From: Oerskovia paurometabola
GTDB taxonomy: Bacteria > Actinomycetota > Actinomycetes > Actinomycetales > Cellulomonadaceae
Reading direction: 5' to 3'
DNA: 64,000 nt
Assembly: GCF_016907365.1 (NCBI RefSeq)
Contig: NZ_JAFBBV010000001.1
Coordinates: 124,001-188,000 of the forward strand
This document shows, in pieces, positions 17,281-25,936 of the stretch. The position numbers and the translations under genes were made by a program. The notes below the pieces were generated by a model. That model saw only the letters and a program-made list of their open reading frames with translations, ran no database searches and was not told where the DNA came from. The number at the start of each line of letters is the position of its first letter. The first letter of the stretch is position 1.

Positions 17281-18749
17281 AAAGAAATTCCGGCGACACG
17301 CCGCACGCACGCCAGCCAGCTCCCGGTCAGCCCTCCGACGCCGGTCGTTCACCCCGTTCACCCGAGGACCGCTCCCCGGTCACCGACGGCGCTCCGCACC
17401 GGCCGCCGTCGTCCACAGGGGACGGGCCCCCCAGCCGTCGCCTCATCGACAAGCAGATCCTGGCCCTCGCGGTGCCGGCCCTGGGGGCGCTCGTCGCGGA
17501 GCCGATCTTCGTGCTCGTGGACAGCGCCGTCGTCGGGCACCTGGGGACCGCCGAGCTGGCCGGGCTCTCCCTGGCCTCCACGGTCCTGCTGACCCTCGTG
17601 GGACTGTGCGTCTTCCTGGCGTACGCGACCACGGCGGCCGTGGCCCGGCGCATCGGCGCGGGCCACCGGCGCGAAGCCCTCCAGTCGGGGATCGACGGCA
17701 TGTGGCTCGCGCTCGGCCTGGGCCTGGTCCTCGCGGCGACCCTGTGGATCGGGGGCGGCTGGGCGATCGGCGCGATGGGTGGCACGGGCGAGGTGGCCGG
17801 GCATGCGCTGGTGTACCTGCGCTGGTCGGGCCTGGGCCTGCCCGGCATGCTCGTCGTCCTGGCGTCCACGGGCGTGCTGCGCGGCCTGCAGGACACCCGC
17901 ACTCCCCTCTACGTCGCCGCGGGCGGCGCGACGTTCAACGCCGTCCTCAACGTCGTCCTCGTGTACGGCGTGGGCCTCGGCATCGCGGGCTCGGGCATCG
18001 GGACGGCCGTCGCGCAGCTCACCATGGGCGCGGTGCTCGGCGTCGTCGTCGTGCGCGGTGCCCGGCGCGAAGGCGCGTCCCTGCGCCCCGCCGCGGGCGG
18101 CATCTGGTCCAACGCGCGCGCGGGCGCGCCGCTGTTCGTGCGCACGCTCTCGCTGCGCCTCGCGATCCTCCTGACGGTCTTCGTCGCGACCGGGCTCGGG
18201 GAGGTCACGCTCGCGGGCTACCAGGTGGTCGCGTCGGTGTGGGGGCTCGCGGCGTTCGCGCTCGACGCCCTCGCGATCGCCGCGCAGGCCCTCGTGGGCC
18301 ACGGCCTGGGCGCGGGTGACCGGTCGCACGTCCGTTCGGTGCTGCGCCGAACGCTCCAGTGGGGCGTCGCGGCGGGCGCGCTGCTGGGCCTCGTCATGGC
18401 CGTGGGCGGCTGGTGGTTCTCGCTGTTCTTCACGTCCGACCCGGACGTCCGCACCGCCGTCGCGCTCGGCATGGCCGTGTGCGGCCTGCTGCTGCCCATG
18501 GCGGGGTGGGTGTTCGTCCTGGACGGCGTGCTCATCGGTGCCGGGGACGGCCGCTACCTCGCGTGGGCGGGCATGGTCACGTTCGTCGTGTACGTGCCGT
18601 TCGCGCTGGCGGTCCGCGCTCTCGCGCCCGACGGCGCCGCGGGCCTCGCGTGGTTGTGGGCGGCCTTCGCGGGGGTCTTCATGGCGGCGCGCGCGCTGAC
18701 CACGGGGCTGCGTGCGCGCAGCGACCGGTGGATGGTCACCGGGGCGTGA
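17274..18749 (+). CDS. MATE-family efflux transporter
   Basis: 491 residues with about 12 predicted helices after a hydrophilic, Pro/Ser-rich N-terminus of about 60 residues. The MATE pattern is seen in QILALAVPALGALVAEPIFV, VDSAVVGHLGTAELAG, GVLRGLQDTRTPLYV and LDGVLIGAGDGRYLAW. The family (DinF/NorM) exports cations or drugs against sodium or protons. The start chosen is the GTG at 17274. TAGGCT at 17261-17266 lies 7 nt before it and there is no usual ribosome-binding site, so a leaderless mRNA is likely. It is convergent with rplI across a shared terminator. Confidence 0.88.
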   Translation: MDERNSGDTPHARQPAPGQPSDAGRSPRSPEDRSPVTDGAPHRPPSSTGDGPPSRRLIDKQILALAVPALGALVAEPIFVLVDSAVVGHLGTAELAGLSLASTVLLTLVGLCVFLAYATTAAVARRIGAGHRREALQSGIDGMWLALGLGLVLAATLWIGGGWAIGAMGGTGEVAGHALVYLRWSGLGLPGMLVVLASTGVLRGLQDTRTPLYVAAGGATFNAVLNVVLVYGVGLGIAGSGIGTAVAQLTMGAVLGVVVVRGARREGASLRPAAGGIWSNARAGAPLFVRTLSLRLAILLTVFVATGLGEVTLAGYQVVASVWGLAAFALDALAIAAQALVGHGLGAGDRSHVRSVLRRTLQWGVAAGALLGLVMAVGGWWFSLFFTSDPDVRTAVALGMAVCGLLLPMAGWVFVLDGVLIGAGDGRYLAWAGMVTFVVYVPFALAVRALAPDGAAGLAWLWAAFAGVFMAARALTTGLRARSDRWMVTGA

Positions 18750-18778
18750 ACGTTCTGACAGACCGGTCCAGGGAACGC

Positions 18779-18818
18779 CGACGGCCCGGCCCCCTCCGCA
18801 GAGGGGACCGGGCCGTCG
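18779..18818. terminator. shared terminator of MATE gene and rplI operon
   Basis: Inverted repeat with outer arms CGACGGCCCGG and CCGGGCCGTCG and inner arms CCCCTC/GAGGGG, between convergent genes. Confidence 0.8.
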
Positions 18819-18869
18819 GGTGAGATCTCCGATCCATCCATCCCTCACGGGACAGGGGCGATCAGTCGA

Positions 18870-19319
18870 TCAGGCAGCCACCACGTTGACCGCGATGTTC
18901 GCCGAGACCTCGGCGTGCAGGCGGATGGTGACCGTGTACGAACCGGTCGACTTGATCGGCTGGCCGATCTCGATCTTGCGCTTGTCGACGGACGGGCCGC
19001 CGGCAGCCTTCACGGCCTCGGCGATGTCACCGGTGGTGACGGCACCGAACAGACGGCCGCCCTGGCCCGCCTTGGCCTGCACGACGACAGGCTTCGACTG
19101 CAGCGAGTCGCGCGTCGCCTTGGCCTCGTCGAGCGTCGCGATCTCGCGAGCCTTGCGAGCCTTGCGGATCGCAGAGATCTGCGACTCGGCACCCTTGGAC
19201 CATCCGGTCGCCAGGCCACGGGGCACGAGGAAGTTACGGGCGTACCCGTCCTTGACCTCGACCACGTCGCCGGGCTCGCCCAGGCCGGTGACCTCGTGGG
19301 TCAGAATGAGCTTTGCCAT
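18870..19319 (-). CDS. rplI: 50S ribosomal protein L9
   Basis: 149 residues, normal length. The N-terminal domain has [20 protein letters not shown] and the L9 signature [13 protein letters not shown]. The long connecting helix and the C-terminal rRNA-binding domain ([14 protein letters not shown]) follow. It is the last gene of the rpsF-ssb-rpsR-rplI operon, 17 bp after rpsR, and is followed by a strong hairpin. Confidence 0.97.
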   Translation of the reverse strand: MAKLILTHEVTGLGEPGDVVEVKDGYARNFLVPRGLATGWSKGAESQISAIRKARKAREIATLDEAKATRDSLQSKPVVVQAKAGQGGRLFGAVTTGDIAEAVKAAGGPSVDKRKIEIGQPIKSTGSYTVTIRLHAEVSANIAVNVVAA

Positions 19320-19336
19320 GTTCTATCCCCTCTCGA

Positions 19337-19573
19337 TCAGCGTGCGGACGACGAGTACGGCAGGAGCGCCATCTCGCGAGCGTTCTTGACGGCACGTGCG
19401 ATCTGACGCTGCTCCTGGACGGAGACGCCGGTCACGCGACGGGCACGGATCTTCCCGCGGTCGGAGATGAACTTCCGCAGCAGGGTCGTGTCCTTGTAGT
19501 CGACCGACTCGATCTTCGCCGACTTCAGGGGGTTGGACTTCTTCTTGGGCTTGCGCACCACTGGCTTCGCCAT
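19337..19573 (-). CDS. rpsR: 30S ribosomal protein S18
   Basis: 78 residues, with the S18 core [20 protein letters not shown] and [20 protein letters not shown]. In this family S18 pairs with S6 on the platform of the small subunit, and S6 is made from the same operon. GAAGGAGC precedes the ATG. No zinc-binding CXXC motif is present near the N-terminus, so this is the zinc-independent form. Confidence 0.96.
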   Translation of the reverse strand: MAKPVVRKPKKKSNPLKSAKIESVDYKDTTLLRKFISDRGKIRARRVTGVSVQEQRQIARAVKNAREMALLPYSSSAR

Positions 19574-19670
19574 GGTGTTGCTCCTTCACAAGGTGCTATC
19601 CCCGGCCGGGGTGGGTGCCGTCGTCGGGCACCTGCCCCGCCGGGAAGGGTTTGTCTGGGGTGAGCGGTGA

Positions 19671-20207
19671 CTAGAAGGGGGGCTCGTCCGAGAACGAGGA
19701 CCCACCCGACGACGCGGGGCCAGCCGTGGCCCACGGGTCGTCGTTGTTCTGCTGGCCACCGCCGGAAGCGCTGAAACCACCGCCGCTCGAAGCACCGCCG
19801 CCGCCGAAACCGCCGCCGCCACCGAAGTTGCCGCCGCCCGAGCGCTGGGCCCGGGTGACCTTCGCGGAGGCGTACTTCAGGGAAGGACCGATCTCCTCCA
19901 CCTGCAGCTCGACGACCGTGCGCTTCTCCCCCTCGCGGGTCTCGTACGAACGCTGGACCAGACGGCCCTGAACAACCACGCGCATGCCCTTGGTCAAGGA
20001 CTCGGCGACGTTCTCCGCGGCCTCGCGCCAGATCGAGCAGCGCATGAACAGCGTGTCGCCGTCCTTCCACTCGTTGCTCTGGCGGTCGAAGGTGCGCGGC
20101 GTGGACGCCACGGTGAAGTTGGCGACGGCAGCCCCTGCGGGGGTGAAGCGAAGCTCCGGGTCCCCGGTCAGGTTTCCGACCACCGTGATGACGGTTTCAC
20201 CAGCCAT
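19671..20207 (-). CDS. ssb: single-stranded DNA-binding protein
   Basis: 178 residues. The OB fold covers about 1-115 ([40 protein letters not shown]). A flexible Gly/Ser/Asn-rich linker (about 122-165) follows, and the acidic tip is SDEPPF, matching the conserved tail that recruits repair and replication partners. It coats single-stranded DNA at forks. Its place between rpsF and rpsR is the usual actinobacterial operon. Confidence 0.97.
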   Translation of the reverse strand: MAGETVITVVGNLTGDPELRFTPAGAAVANFTVASTPRTFDRQSNEWKDGDTLFMRCSIWREAAENVAESLTKGMRVVVQGRLVQRSYETREGEKRTVVELQVEEIGPSLKYASAKVTRAQRSGGGNFGGGGGFGGGGASSGGGFSASGGGQQNNDDPWATAGPASSGGSSFSDEPPF

Positions 20208-20355
20208 GCCAGCTCCTCATTGTTCGTTGCGTATCGAAGAAACTTCGAAGGGGATGACCCCCGTCCGCGGACATCCCACCACGTGCCACTGACGGCGCCC
20301 ATGAGGACGCGCAGAGCACCGGGACGGCGCGAGGGAAGTCAGAAAGTGCGGGTGA

Positions 20356-20646
20356 TCAGCGAGCGTCGGTGCGCAGGACCTTCGTGCGCAGGACGACCTC
20401 GTTGAGGCCGAGCTGACGGTCCAGCTCCTTGGCCGTGTCCGACGTCGAGGTGAAGTCGACGACGGCGTAGATGCCCTCGGACTTCTTGTTGATCTCGAAG
20501 GACAGGCGGCGACGGCCCCAGATGTCCACCTTGTCGACAGTGCCACCGTCGGTCTTGATGACCGTCAGGTACTTGTCGAGCGACGGAGCAACGGTGCGCT
20601 CCTCGATCTCGGGGTCGAGGATGATCATCAATTCGTACTGACGCAT
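20356..20646 (-). CDS. rpsF: 30S ribosomal protein S6
   Basis: 96 residues starting [19 protein letters not shown], with the S6 core [19 protein letters not shown] and [12 protein letters not shown]. The C-terminal acidic tail seen in some species is missing. The ATG follows a perfect AGGAGGT. It is the first gene of the operon; the leader contains a small hairpin. Confidence 0.97.
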   Translation of the reverse strand: MRQYELMIILDPEIEERTVAPSLDKYLTVIKTDGGTVDKVDIWGRRRLSFEINKKSEGIYAVVDFTSTSDTAKELDRQLGLNEVVLRTKVLRTDAR

Positions 20647-20676
20647 GCGGTTAACCCACCTCCTGCGGACTCAGCG

Positions 20677-20695
20677 GTCACGGTCTCTCCGTGAC
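20677..20695 (-). promoter_or_regulatory. hairpin in the rpsF leader, possible S6:S18 autoregulatory site
   Basis: On the rpsF strand the leader contains GTCACGG, a 5-nt loop and CCGTGAC, about 30 nt before the start codon and ahead of the ribosome-binding site. Many bacteria control this operon through an S6:S18-binding leader RNA. The position fits, but I could not confirm the consensus bulge. Confidence 0.3.
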
Positions 20696-20803
20696 AGGAG
20701 GGTTGTGCGTCGCTGTGCCGTCCCCGCACTGATGGCAGCACGGATCGAGACACAGCAAGATCCCAAGGTACCCGGTCAGGGCCGGGGTCGGGAAATCTGG
20801 GTG

Positions 20804-23344
20804 CTACCCCTGGGGCGGGCCCTTGGAGACGACGAGGGTGACCGTGCTGCCCGGTGGGACCTTCTGGCCGGCCCCCGGCTCCACCCGGATCACCTGCCCC
20901 TTGGGCAGCTGGCTCTCCTCCTCGCGCACGGTGGAGACCAGGTTGGCACGTCGGATCACCGCCTCGGCAGCGCCTTGCGCCTGGCCGGTCACCTCGGGCA
21001 CGACGACCTCGTTGGTCGGCAGGTTGTTCGGGTCCTGCCCCTTCGAGACGACGACCGCCACGGTCGTCCCCGGCGCGGCGGGCTGCCCCGCGCTGCCCAC
21101 GCGGATGACGACGTCCTTCGCGACGTCCGCCGAGTACTCCTCGGTGAATGCCACGCGGAAGCCCAGCGCCTCGAGTGCCGCCCGAGCATCGGCCTTCGAC
21201 CTGCCGACCAGGTCGGTCGGGATGGCTGTCTGGGTCTCAGGCTGCTCGGGCTGTTCGGGCTCGTCGACCGGCGGGATCTCCGTGGGGACCTCGCTCGGCG
21301 TCTCGGTCGGGACCGGCTTCTTGGGCGTGTACTGCGGGAACTCCTGCACCTCGGCGTACTGCGGGAGCGCGATGACGCCCTCCATGTACTGCGTCCAGGC
21401 GTCCACGGGCCAGGTTCCACCCGTGATGGACTTGCGGTAGTACTCGCCGAAGGGCTCGATCTGCTCCTGCGCCTGCGTCTCGGGGTTGGTCTGGTAGAGG
21501 CCGACGATGGTCGCGAGCTGGGGGATGTACCCGGTGAACCAGGCCGACTTGTTGTCGTTCGACGTTCCGGTCTTGCCCGCCACGGGCCGCTTGAGCGCCT
21601 TGGCCGGCGCACCCGAGGCGCCCTTGGCCTCGACGACCTGCGTCATGGCGTAGGTCGCGGCTGCCATGGTGTCCGGCTCGAAGACGCGCTCGTTGCGGCC
21701 CGCGGGCTCCCAGATCTCGGCGCCGCTGCTGAGCAGCTTGACGGACTGCACGACGTGCGGGGTCGACTCGAAGCCCTGCGCCGCGAACGTCGCGTAGGCG
21801 TGCGCGAGGTCGATCGGGTGGACCGAGGCCGTACCGAGCACGTTCGACGGGACGGGCTTGAGGTCCATGGTGTCGGCCGGGATCCCGGCCTTGACGGCCG
21901 CTTCGACCGTGGCCTCGGGGCCGACCTCCATGTTGAGCGCCGCGTAGACCGAGTTGATCGAGTTCGCGGTGGCCTTGACGAGGTCGACCTCACCGAACGT
22001 GCCGTTGTCGAAGTTCTTGACCCCCTTGCCCTTCTCGTAGAACCCGGGCACCTCGACGTCGTTGTTGCCGTCGTACCTCGCCGACAGGTCGATCCCCTGC
22101 TCGAGCGCCGCCACGAGCGTGAACGGCTTGAAGGTCGATCCGGCCTGCGCGATGCCGTCCGTCGCGGAGTTGAACGGCTTCGTCACGAAGTCCGGCCCGC
22201 CGTAGATGGCCTTGACCGCACCGTCGGCCGAGTCGATCGAGACGATCGACGGGCTCAGCCCCGCGTTGGCCGGGTGCTCGCCGTCTCGCGGGATCGTGCC
22301 CTCGGCGGTCGCGACCGCCAGGTCCTGCATGGCCTTGTCGATCGTCGTGACGATCGTGTAGCCCTTGGTGAACAGGTCCTCGGCGTCGCGGCCCGAGTTG
22401 GCCCACTCGTCCTGGACCATGTCCAGGAGGTAGCCCGCCTGGCCGCCCTTCGTGTTGGTGGCCGTGGCCTTCGGCAGGAGCGTGTCGACCGGGAAGGCGG
22501 CAGCGGCCTTCTCCTCCGGCGTGATCAGTCCCTGCTCACCCATGCGCCGGATCACGCGGTTCCACTTGGCCTCCGCGGTCTCGGGGTTGACCGCGGGGTC
22601 GTAGTTGTTCGGGCTCGGGATGACGGCCGAGATGAGCGCGGCCTGCGAGAGGGTGAGGTTGGCGGCCGGCACGCCGAAGTACGCCTGTGCCGCGGCCTCG
22701 ATGCCGTGCGCGCCACGACCGAAGTAGATCGTGTTCAGGTAGTTCCCGAGGATCTCCTTCTTGTCCTCCTTCTGCGTCAGACGCAGGGCGAGCATCGCCT
22801 CGCGGAACTTGCCCGCGTAGCTGGAGATGGTCTCGTCGGAGTAGTAGCGCTCCGCGTACTGCTGCGTGATCGTCGACGCGCCCTGGCGCGGACCCCCGGT
22901 GACGTTGTTCAGCGCGGCGCGGGCCATGCCCTTGATGTCGACCCCGGAGTTCTCCCAGAACGTCGCGTCCTCGGACGCGACGACCGCGTTCCCGACGTAC
23001 TCGGGCAGGCTGTCGAACGGGACGATCACGCGGTTCTCGACCTGGAAGGTCCCGATCTCGGTCACGCCGTCGGCGTAGTAGACGGTCGTCTTCTGCTGCT
23101 TCGCGTAGGCGGCTTCCTCGGGGACCGTCGTGGTGGCGTAGGCGGCGATGACGATGCCGGCGACCAGCGCGACGCCGGTCAGGAAGGTCCCGAGCAGCAC
23201 GCGCCACGACGGGAGCCAGCGACGGAAGCTCTTGACGTGGGATCGGGGGTAGTTGAAGAAGCGACGCTTGCGCGCCGTGGTGCCCGTCCGCGCTGTGCTG
23301 GCGGTGCGCGCCGTGCCCTTCGTCTGCCTCGCGGAGCTCGCCAC
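20804..23344 (-). CDS. ponA: class A penicillin-binding protein with two PASTA domains (PonA type)
   Basis: 846 residues, a bifunctional peptidoglycan synthase. A basic cytoplasmic tail of about 50 residues is followed by one membrane helix (~52-70). The glycosyltransferase domain has SEDATFWENSGVD, GASTITQQYAERYY and GNYLNTIYFGRGAHGI. The transpeptidase has the three penicillin-binding motifs GSTFKPF, ANSINS and AGKTGTSN. After a Pro/Glu-rich linker come two PASTA domains (about 690-765 and 775-843). The GTG start has AGGAAGG upstream. Order and strand relative to rpsF and ino1 match the M. tuberculosis ponA1 region. Confidence 0.95.
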   Translation of the reverse strand: MASSARQTKGTARTASTARTGTTARKRRFFNYPRSHVKSFRRWLPSWRVLLGTFLTGVALVAGIVIAAYATTTVPEEAAYAKQQKTTVYYADGVTEIGTFQVENRVIVPFDSLPEYVGNAVVASEDATFWENSGVDIKGMARAALNNVTGGPRQGASTITQQYAERYYSDETISSYAGKFREAMLALRLTQKEDKKEILGNYLNTIYFGRGAHGIEAAAQAYFGVPAANLTLSQAALISAVIPSPNNYDPAVNPETAEAKWNRVIRRMGEQGLITPEEKAAAAFPVDTLLPKATATNTKGGQAGYLLDMVQDEWANSGRDAEDLFTKGYTIVTTIDKAMQDLAVATAEGTIPRDGEHPANAGLSPSIVSIDSADGAVKAIYGGPDFVTKPFNSATDGIAQAGSTFKPFTLVAALEQGIDLSARYDGNNDVEVPGFYEKGKGVKNFDNGTFGEVDLVKATANSINSVYAALNMEVGPEATVEAAVKAGIPADTMDLKPVPSNVLGTASVHPIDLAHAYATFAAQGFESTPHVVQSVKLLSSGAEIWEPAGRNERVFEPDTMAAATYAMTQVVEAKGASGAPAKALKRPVAGKTGTSNDNKSAWFTGYIPQLATIVGLYQTNPETQAQEQIEPFGEYYRKSITGGTWPVDAWTQYMEGVIALPQYAEVQEFPQYTPKKPVPTETPSEVPTEIPPVDEPEQPEQPETQTAIPTDLVGRSKADARAALEALGFRVAFTEEYSADVAKDVVIRVGSAGQPAAPGTTVAVVVSKGQDPNNLPTNEVVVPEVTGQAQGAAEAVIRRANLVSTVREEESQLPKGQVIRVEPGAGQKVPPGSTVTLVVSKGPPQG

Positions 23345-23698
23345 GGTTCACCTTCCTCTGGGGGTCACTTCAGGTCCGGACCGGACCGCGCTTCGCCCAA
23401 GGAGAGGACGACGGGGGACGCGGGACATGCATCGGACCACCCTGAACAATAGGCCGTCACCCCGTGAGGACAAGGGCCTCGCCAGCACGAATCGCATTGT
23501 TTCGCCACAGCCACGCGGCAGTTCCGCCAGTCCTTCACATCTGGCCGGACGCACCGGTCACACACACCTCTATGCACCGACGCATTGCGCAGCGGTCCGA
23601 TTGCACCTAGCCTGTCGATGTATCGACTCGATACATCGAGGAGATGACGCAGCCCGATCCGCCCTCCGCGGTGACAGCCTGACCGAGGAGGAGGTGCC
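23345..23698. other. divergent upstream region of ponA and padR
   Basis: 354 bp with no gene. The only clear structure is the PadR operator at 23616-23638. The rest should hold the ponA promoter but shows no obvious box. Confidence 0.5.
23616..23638. promoter_or_regulatory. PadR operator
   Basis: A 23-bp dyad with 11-bp arms CGATGTATCGA and TCGATACATCG around one base. It contains the ATGT-N8-ACAT spacing typical of PadR operators and lies 60 bp before the padR ATG. Confidence 0.85.
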
Positions 23699-24307
23699 AT
23701 GGCACGCAGCCGTTCCGACGTGCTGGAGACCGCCATCCTCGGCCTCCTGAACGAGTCTCCGCTGCACGGGTACGAGCTCCGCAAGCGGCTCAACCTGCTG
23801 CTCGGTTCGTTCCGCGCCTTCTCCTACGGTTCCCTCTACCCGGCGCTCAAGGCGATGGTCGCGCACGGCCACATCGTCGGCACCGAGTCACCCACCACCC
23901 CTCCCCACGCGCTGTCCGGCAAGCGGGCACGCATCGTGTACCAGCTCACGGCCGAGGGCAAGGAGCGTCTCCAGACGGTCCTCGCGACCTCGGGTCCGGC
24001 AGCCTGGGAGGACGAGAGCTTCGACGTCCGGTTCGCGTTCTTCGCGCAGACCGACGCCGAGACCCGTCTCCGCATCCTCGAGGGTCGGCGCAGCCGGCTC
24101 ACCGAGAGGTTGGAGTCGGTCAAGGAGTCCGCCGCCCGCACTCGCGAGCGCCTGGACGAATACACCCTTGAGCTGCAGCGTCACGGCCTGGAACAGGTCG
24201 AACGTGAGGTTCGCTGGCTCGACGGACTGATCACGACCGAGCGCGACCGTCGTCGCACCCGGCCGTCGAGCGGCCCCGAGAACCGTCACGGGCAAGACAA
24301 CCACTAA
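23699..24307 (+). CDS. PadR-family regulator upstream of ino1
   Basis: 202 residues. The winged helix has ETAILGLLNESPLHGYELRK, FSYGSLYPALKAMVAHG and VYQLTAEGKERL. A C-terminal coiled region (RRSRLTERLESVKESAARTR to LEQVEREVRWLDGLI) forms the dimer. The ATG follows GAGGAGG. The gene pair padR-ino1 is conserved in actinobacteria, and the operator upstream suggests self-repression. It ends 52 bp before ino1, so both may be one transcript. Confidence 0.92.
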   Translation: MARSRSDVLETAILGLLNESPLHGYELRKRLNLLLGSFRAFSYGSLYPALKAMVAHGHIVGTESPTTPPHALSGKRARIVYQLTAEGKERLQTVLATSGPAAWEDESFDVRFAFFAQTDAETRLRILEGRRSRLTERLESVKESAARTRERLDEYTLELQRHGLEQVEREVRWLDGLITTERDRRRTRPSSGPENRHGQDNH

Positions 24308-24359
24308 CTACGAAGCCGTCGGCGCGCAGCGCCCCCGGCACTGACAGCAAGGAGCGAGG

Positions 24360-25451
24360 ATGTCCTCCATCCGCGTCGCCATCGTTGGCGTCGGAAACTG
24401 CGCATCTTCCCTGGTCCAGGGCGTGCACTACTACCGCGACGCTGACCCGAGCAGCACCGTGCCCGGACTGATGCACGTGCAGTTCGGTGACTACCACGTG
24501 TCCGACCTGGAGTTCGTCGCCGCTTTCGACGTCGACGCCAAGAAGGTCGGCTTCGACCTCTCGGAGGCCATCAACGCCTCGGAGAACAACACCATCAAGA
24601 TCGCCGACGTGCCGCCGCTGGGCGTCACCGTCCAGCGTGGTGTGACGAACGACGGCCTCGGCAAGTACTACCGCGAGACCATCGAGGAGTCGGACGCCGA
24701 GCCGGTCGACATCGTCGCCGCGCTCAAGGAGTCGGGCGCTGACGTGCTCGTCTGCTACCTGCCGGTCGGTTCGGAGATCGCCGCGAAGTACTACGCGCAG
24801 TGCGCGATCGACGCGGGTGTCGCGTTCGTCAACGCCCTGCCGGTCTTCATCGCCTCCGACCCCGAGTGGGCCGCGAAGTTCGAGGCCGCCGGTGTCCCGA
24901 TCGTCGGCGACGACATCAAGTCGCAGGTCGGCGCGACCATCACGCACCGCGTGCTCGCGAAGCTCTTCGAGGACCGCGGCGTCGTGCTGGACCGCACGTA
25001 CCAGCTGAACGTCGGCGGCAACATGGACTTCAAGAACATGCTCGAGCGCACGCGCCTCGAGTCCAAGAAGATCTCGAAGACGCAGGCCGTGACGTCGAAC
25101 CTCGAAGGTCCCCTCGGTGGCAAGACCGAGGACCGCAACGTCCACATCGGCCCGTCGGACTACGTCGCGTGGCTCGACGACCGCAAGTGGGCGTACGTCC
25201 GCCTCGAGGGCCGCGCGTTCGGCGAGGTGCCCCTGAACCTGGAGTACAAGCTCGAGGTCTGGGACTCCCCCAACTCGGCCGGCATCATCATCGACGCCGT
25301 GCGCGCCGCGAAGATCGCCAAGGACCGCGGCGTCGGTGGCCCGATCCTCTCGGCCTCGACGTACTTCATGAAGTCCCCGCCGGTCCAGATGGAGGACACG
25401 AAGGGCCGTGCGGCTCTGGAGGCCTTCATCTCCGGCGAGAACGAGCGCTGA
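24360..25451 (+). CDS. ino1: inositol-3-phosphate synthase
   Basis: 363 residues. Converts glucose 6-phosphate to inositol 1-phosphate with NAD, the first step to phosphatidylinositol and mycothiol in actinobacteria. The NAD motif is [17 protein letters not shown]; the catalytic region shows [16 protein letters not shown] and NVGGNMDF; the C-terminal part has [27 protein letters not shown] precedes the ATG. The stop codon lies inside the first copy of a 54-bp tandem repeat. Confidence 0.96.
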   Translation: MSSIRVAIVGVGNCASSLVQGVHYYRDADPSSTVPGLMHVQFGDYHVSDLEFVAAFDVDAKKVGFDLSEAINASENNTIKIADVPPLGVTVQRGVTNDGLGKYYRETIEESDAEPVDIVAALKESGADVLVCYLPVGSEIAAKYYAQCAIDAGVAFVNALPVFIASDPEWAAKFEAAGVPIVGDDIKSQVGATITHRVLAKLFEDRGVVLDRTYQLNVGGNMDFKNMLERTRLESKKISKTQAVTSNLEGPLGGKTEDRNVHIGPSDYVAWLDDRKWAYVRLEGRAFGEVPLNLEYKLEVWDSPNSAGIIIDAVRAAKIAKDRGVGGPILSASTYFMKSPPVQMEDTKGRAALEAFISGENER

Positions 25452-25606
25452 TCCGAAGCGAGCTCGCGAGTGCAGGACCAGCGCGACCGTAAGTACCTGC
25501 GCTGATCCGTAGCGAGCTCGCGAGCGCAGGACCAGCGCGACCGTAAGTACCTGCGCTGATCCGTAGCGAGCTCGCGAGCGCAGGACCAGCGCGACGGTAG
25601 TGGCGT
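25445..25606. repeat. three tandem copies of a 54-bp element
   Basis: Copies start at 25445, 25499 and 25553, with the head of a fourth (GCGCTGACC) at 25607. Copy 2 and copy 3 are nearly identical; copy 1 differs at two or more bases. Each copy has an outer dyad (CGCTGATCC and GGACCAGCG, one mismatch) around GCGAGCTCGCGAGC, so each can fold into a hairpin. The array begins within the last codons of ino1. Confidence 0.9.
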
Positions 25607-25629
25607 GCGCTGACCTGACGGCTCATGAG

Positions 25630-25661
25630 GAGGGCCCGGGACCTGAAGGTCCCGGGCCCTC
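25630..25661 (+). terminator. terminator after the repeat array
   Basis: A perfect 15-bp stem (GAGGGCCCGGGACCT and complement) with a 2-nt loop, followed by TTCG. Probably the end of the ino1 transcript. Confidence 0.8.
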
Positions 25662-25724
25662 TTCGCATGCCCGACGGCCTCGCCCCCTGGACACCGGCCG
25701 GCCCCGGCGGGCGGGGGCCCGGGA

Positions 25725-25803
25725 CGAGATGGGTGCTTCCGCACGAGACGGGTCGCGCGGACCGTGGCCCAGAGACCCGTCTCGGACCCAACCACCCGTC
25801 TCG
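25725..25803. promoter_or_regulatory. four-copy 10-mer array upstream of an MFS gene
   Basis: CGAGAYGGGT occurs at 25725-25734 and 25744-25753. Its complement ACCCGTCTCG occurs at 25775-25784 and 25794-25803. Each pair has a 19-bp period, and the two pairs face each other around a centre at 25764. This looks like a compound operator; no regulator gene is adjacent. Confidence 0.55.
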
Positions 25804-25936
25804 CCGACAGGACCGGCCCCGCCACCTCCTGCCCACCCCACCCCGGCACACCGGCACGCCCCCCGATCCGGGGCGCGTGCCGCCGTCGGGCCGTCCTGGG
25901 GCGGGGATCGCTCTCACCACCGCATACCCTGAACCG

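Noticed and set aside
20645..23452. 935-codon rightward open frame
   Set aside because: It is the complement of the penicillin-binding protein gene, whose motifs are all intact; the antisense protein is low-complexity.
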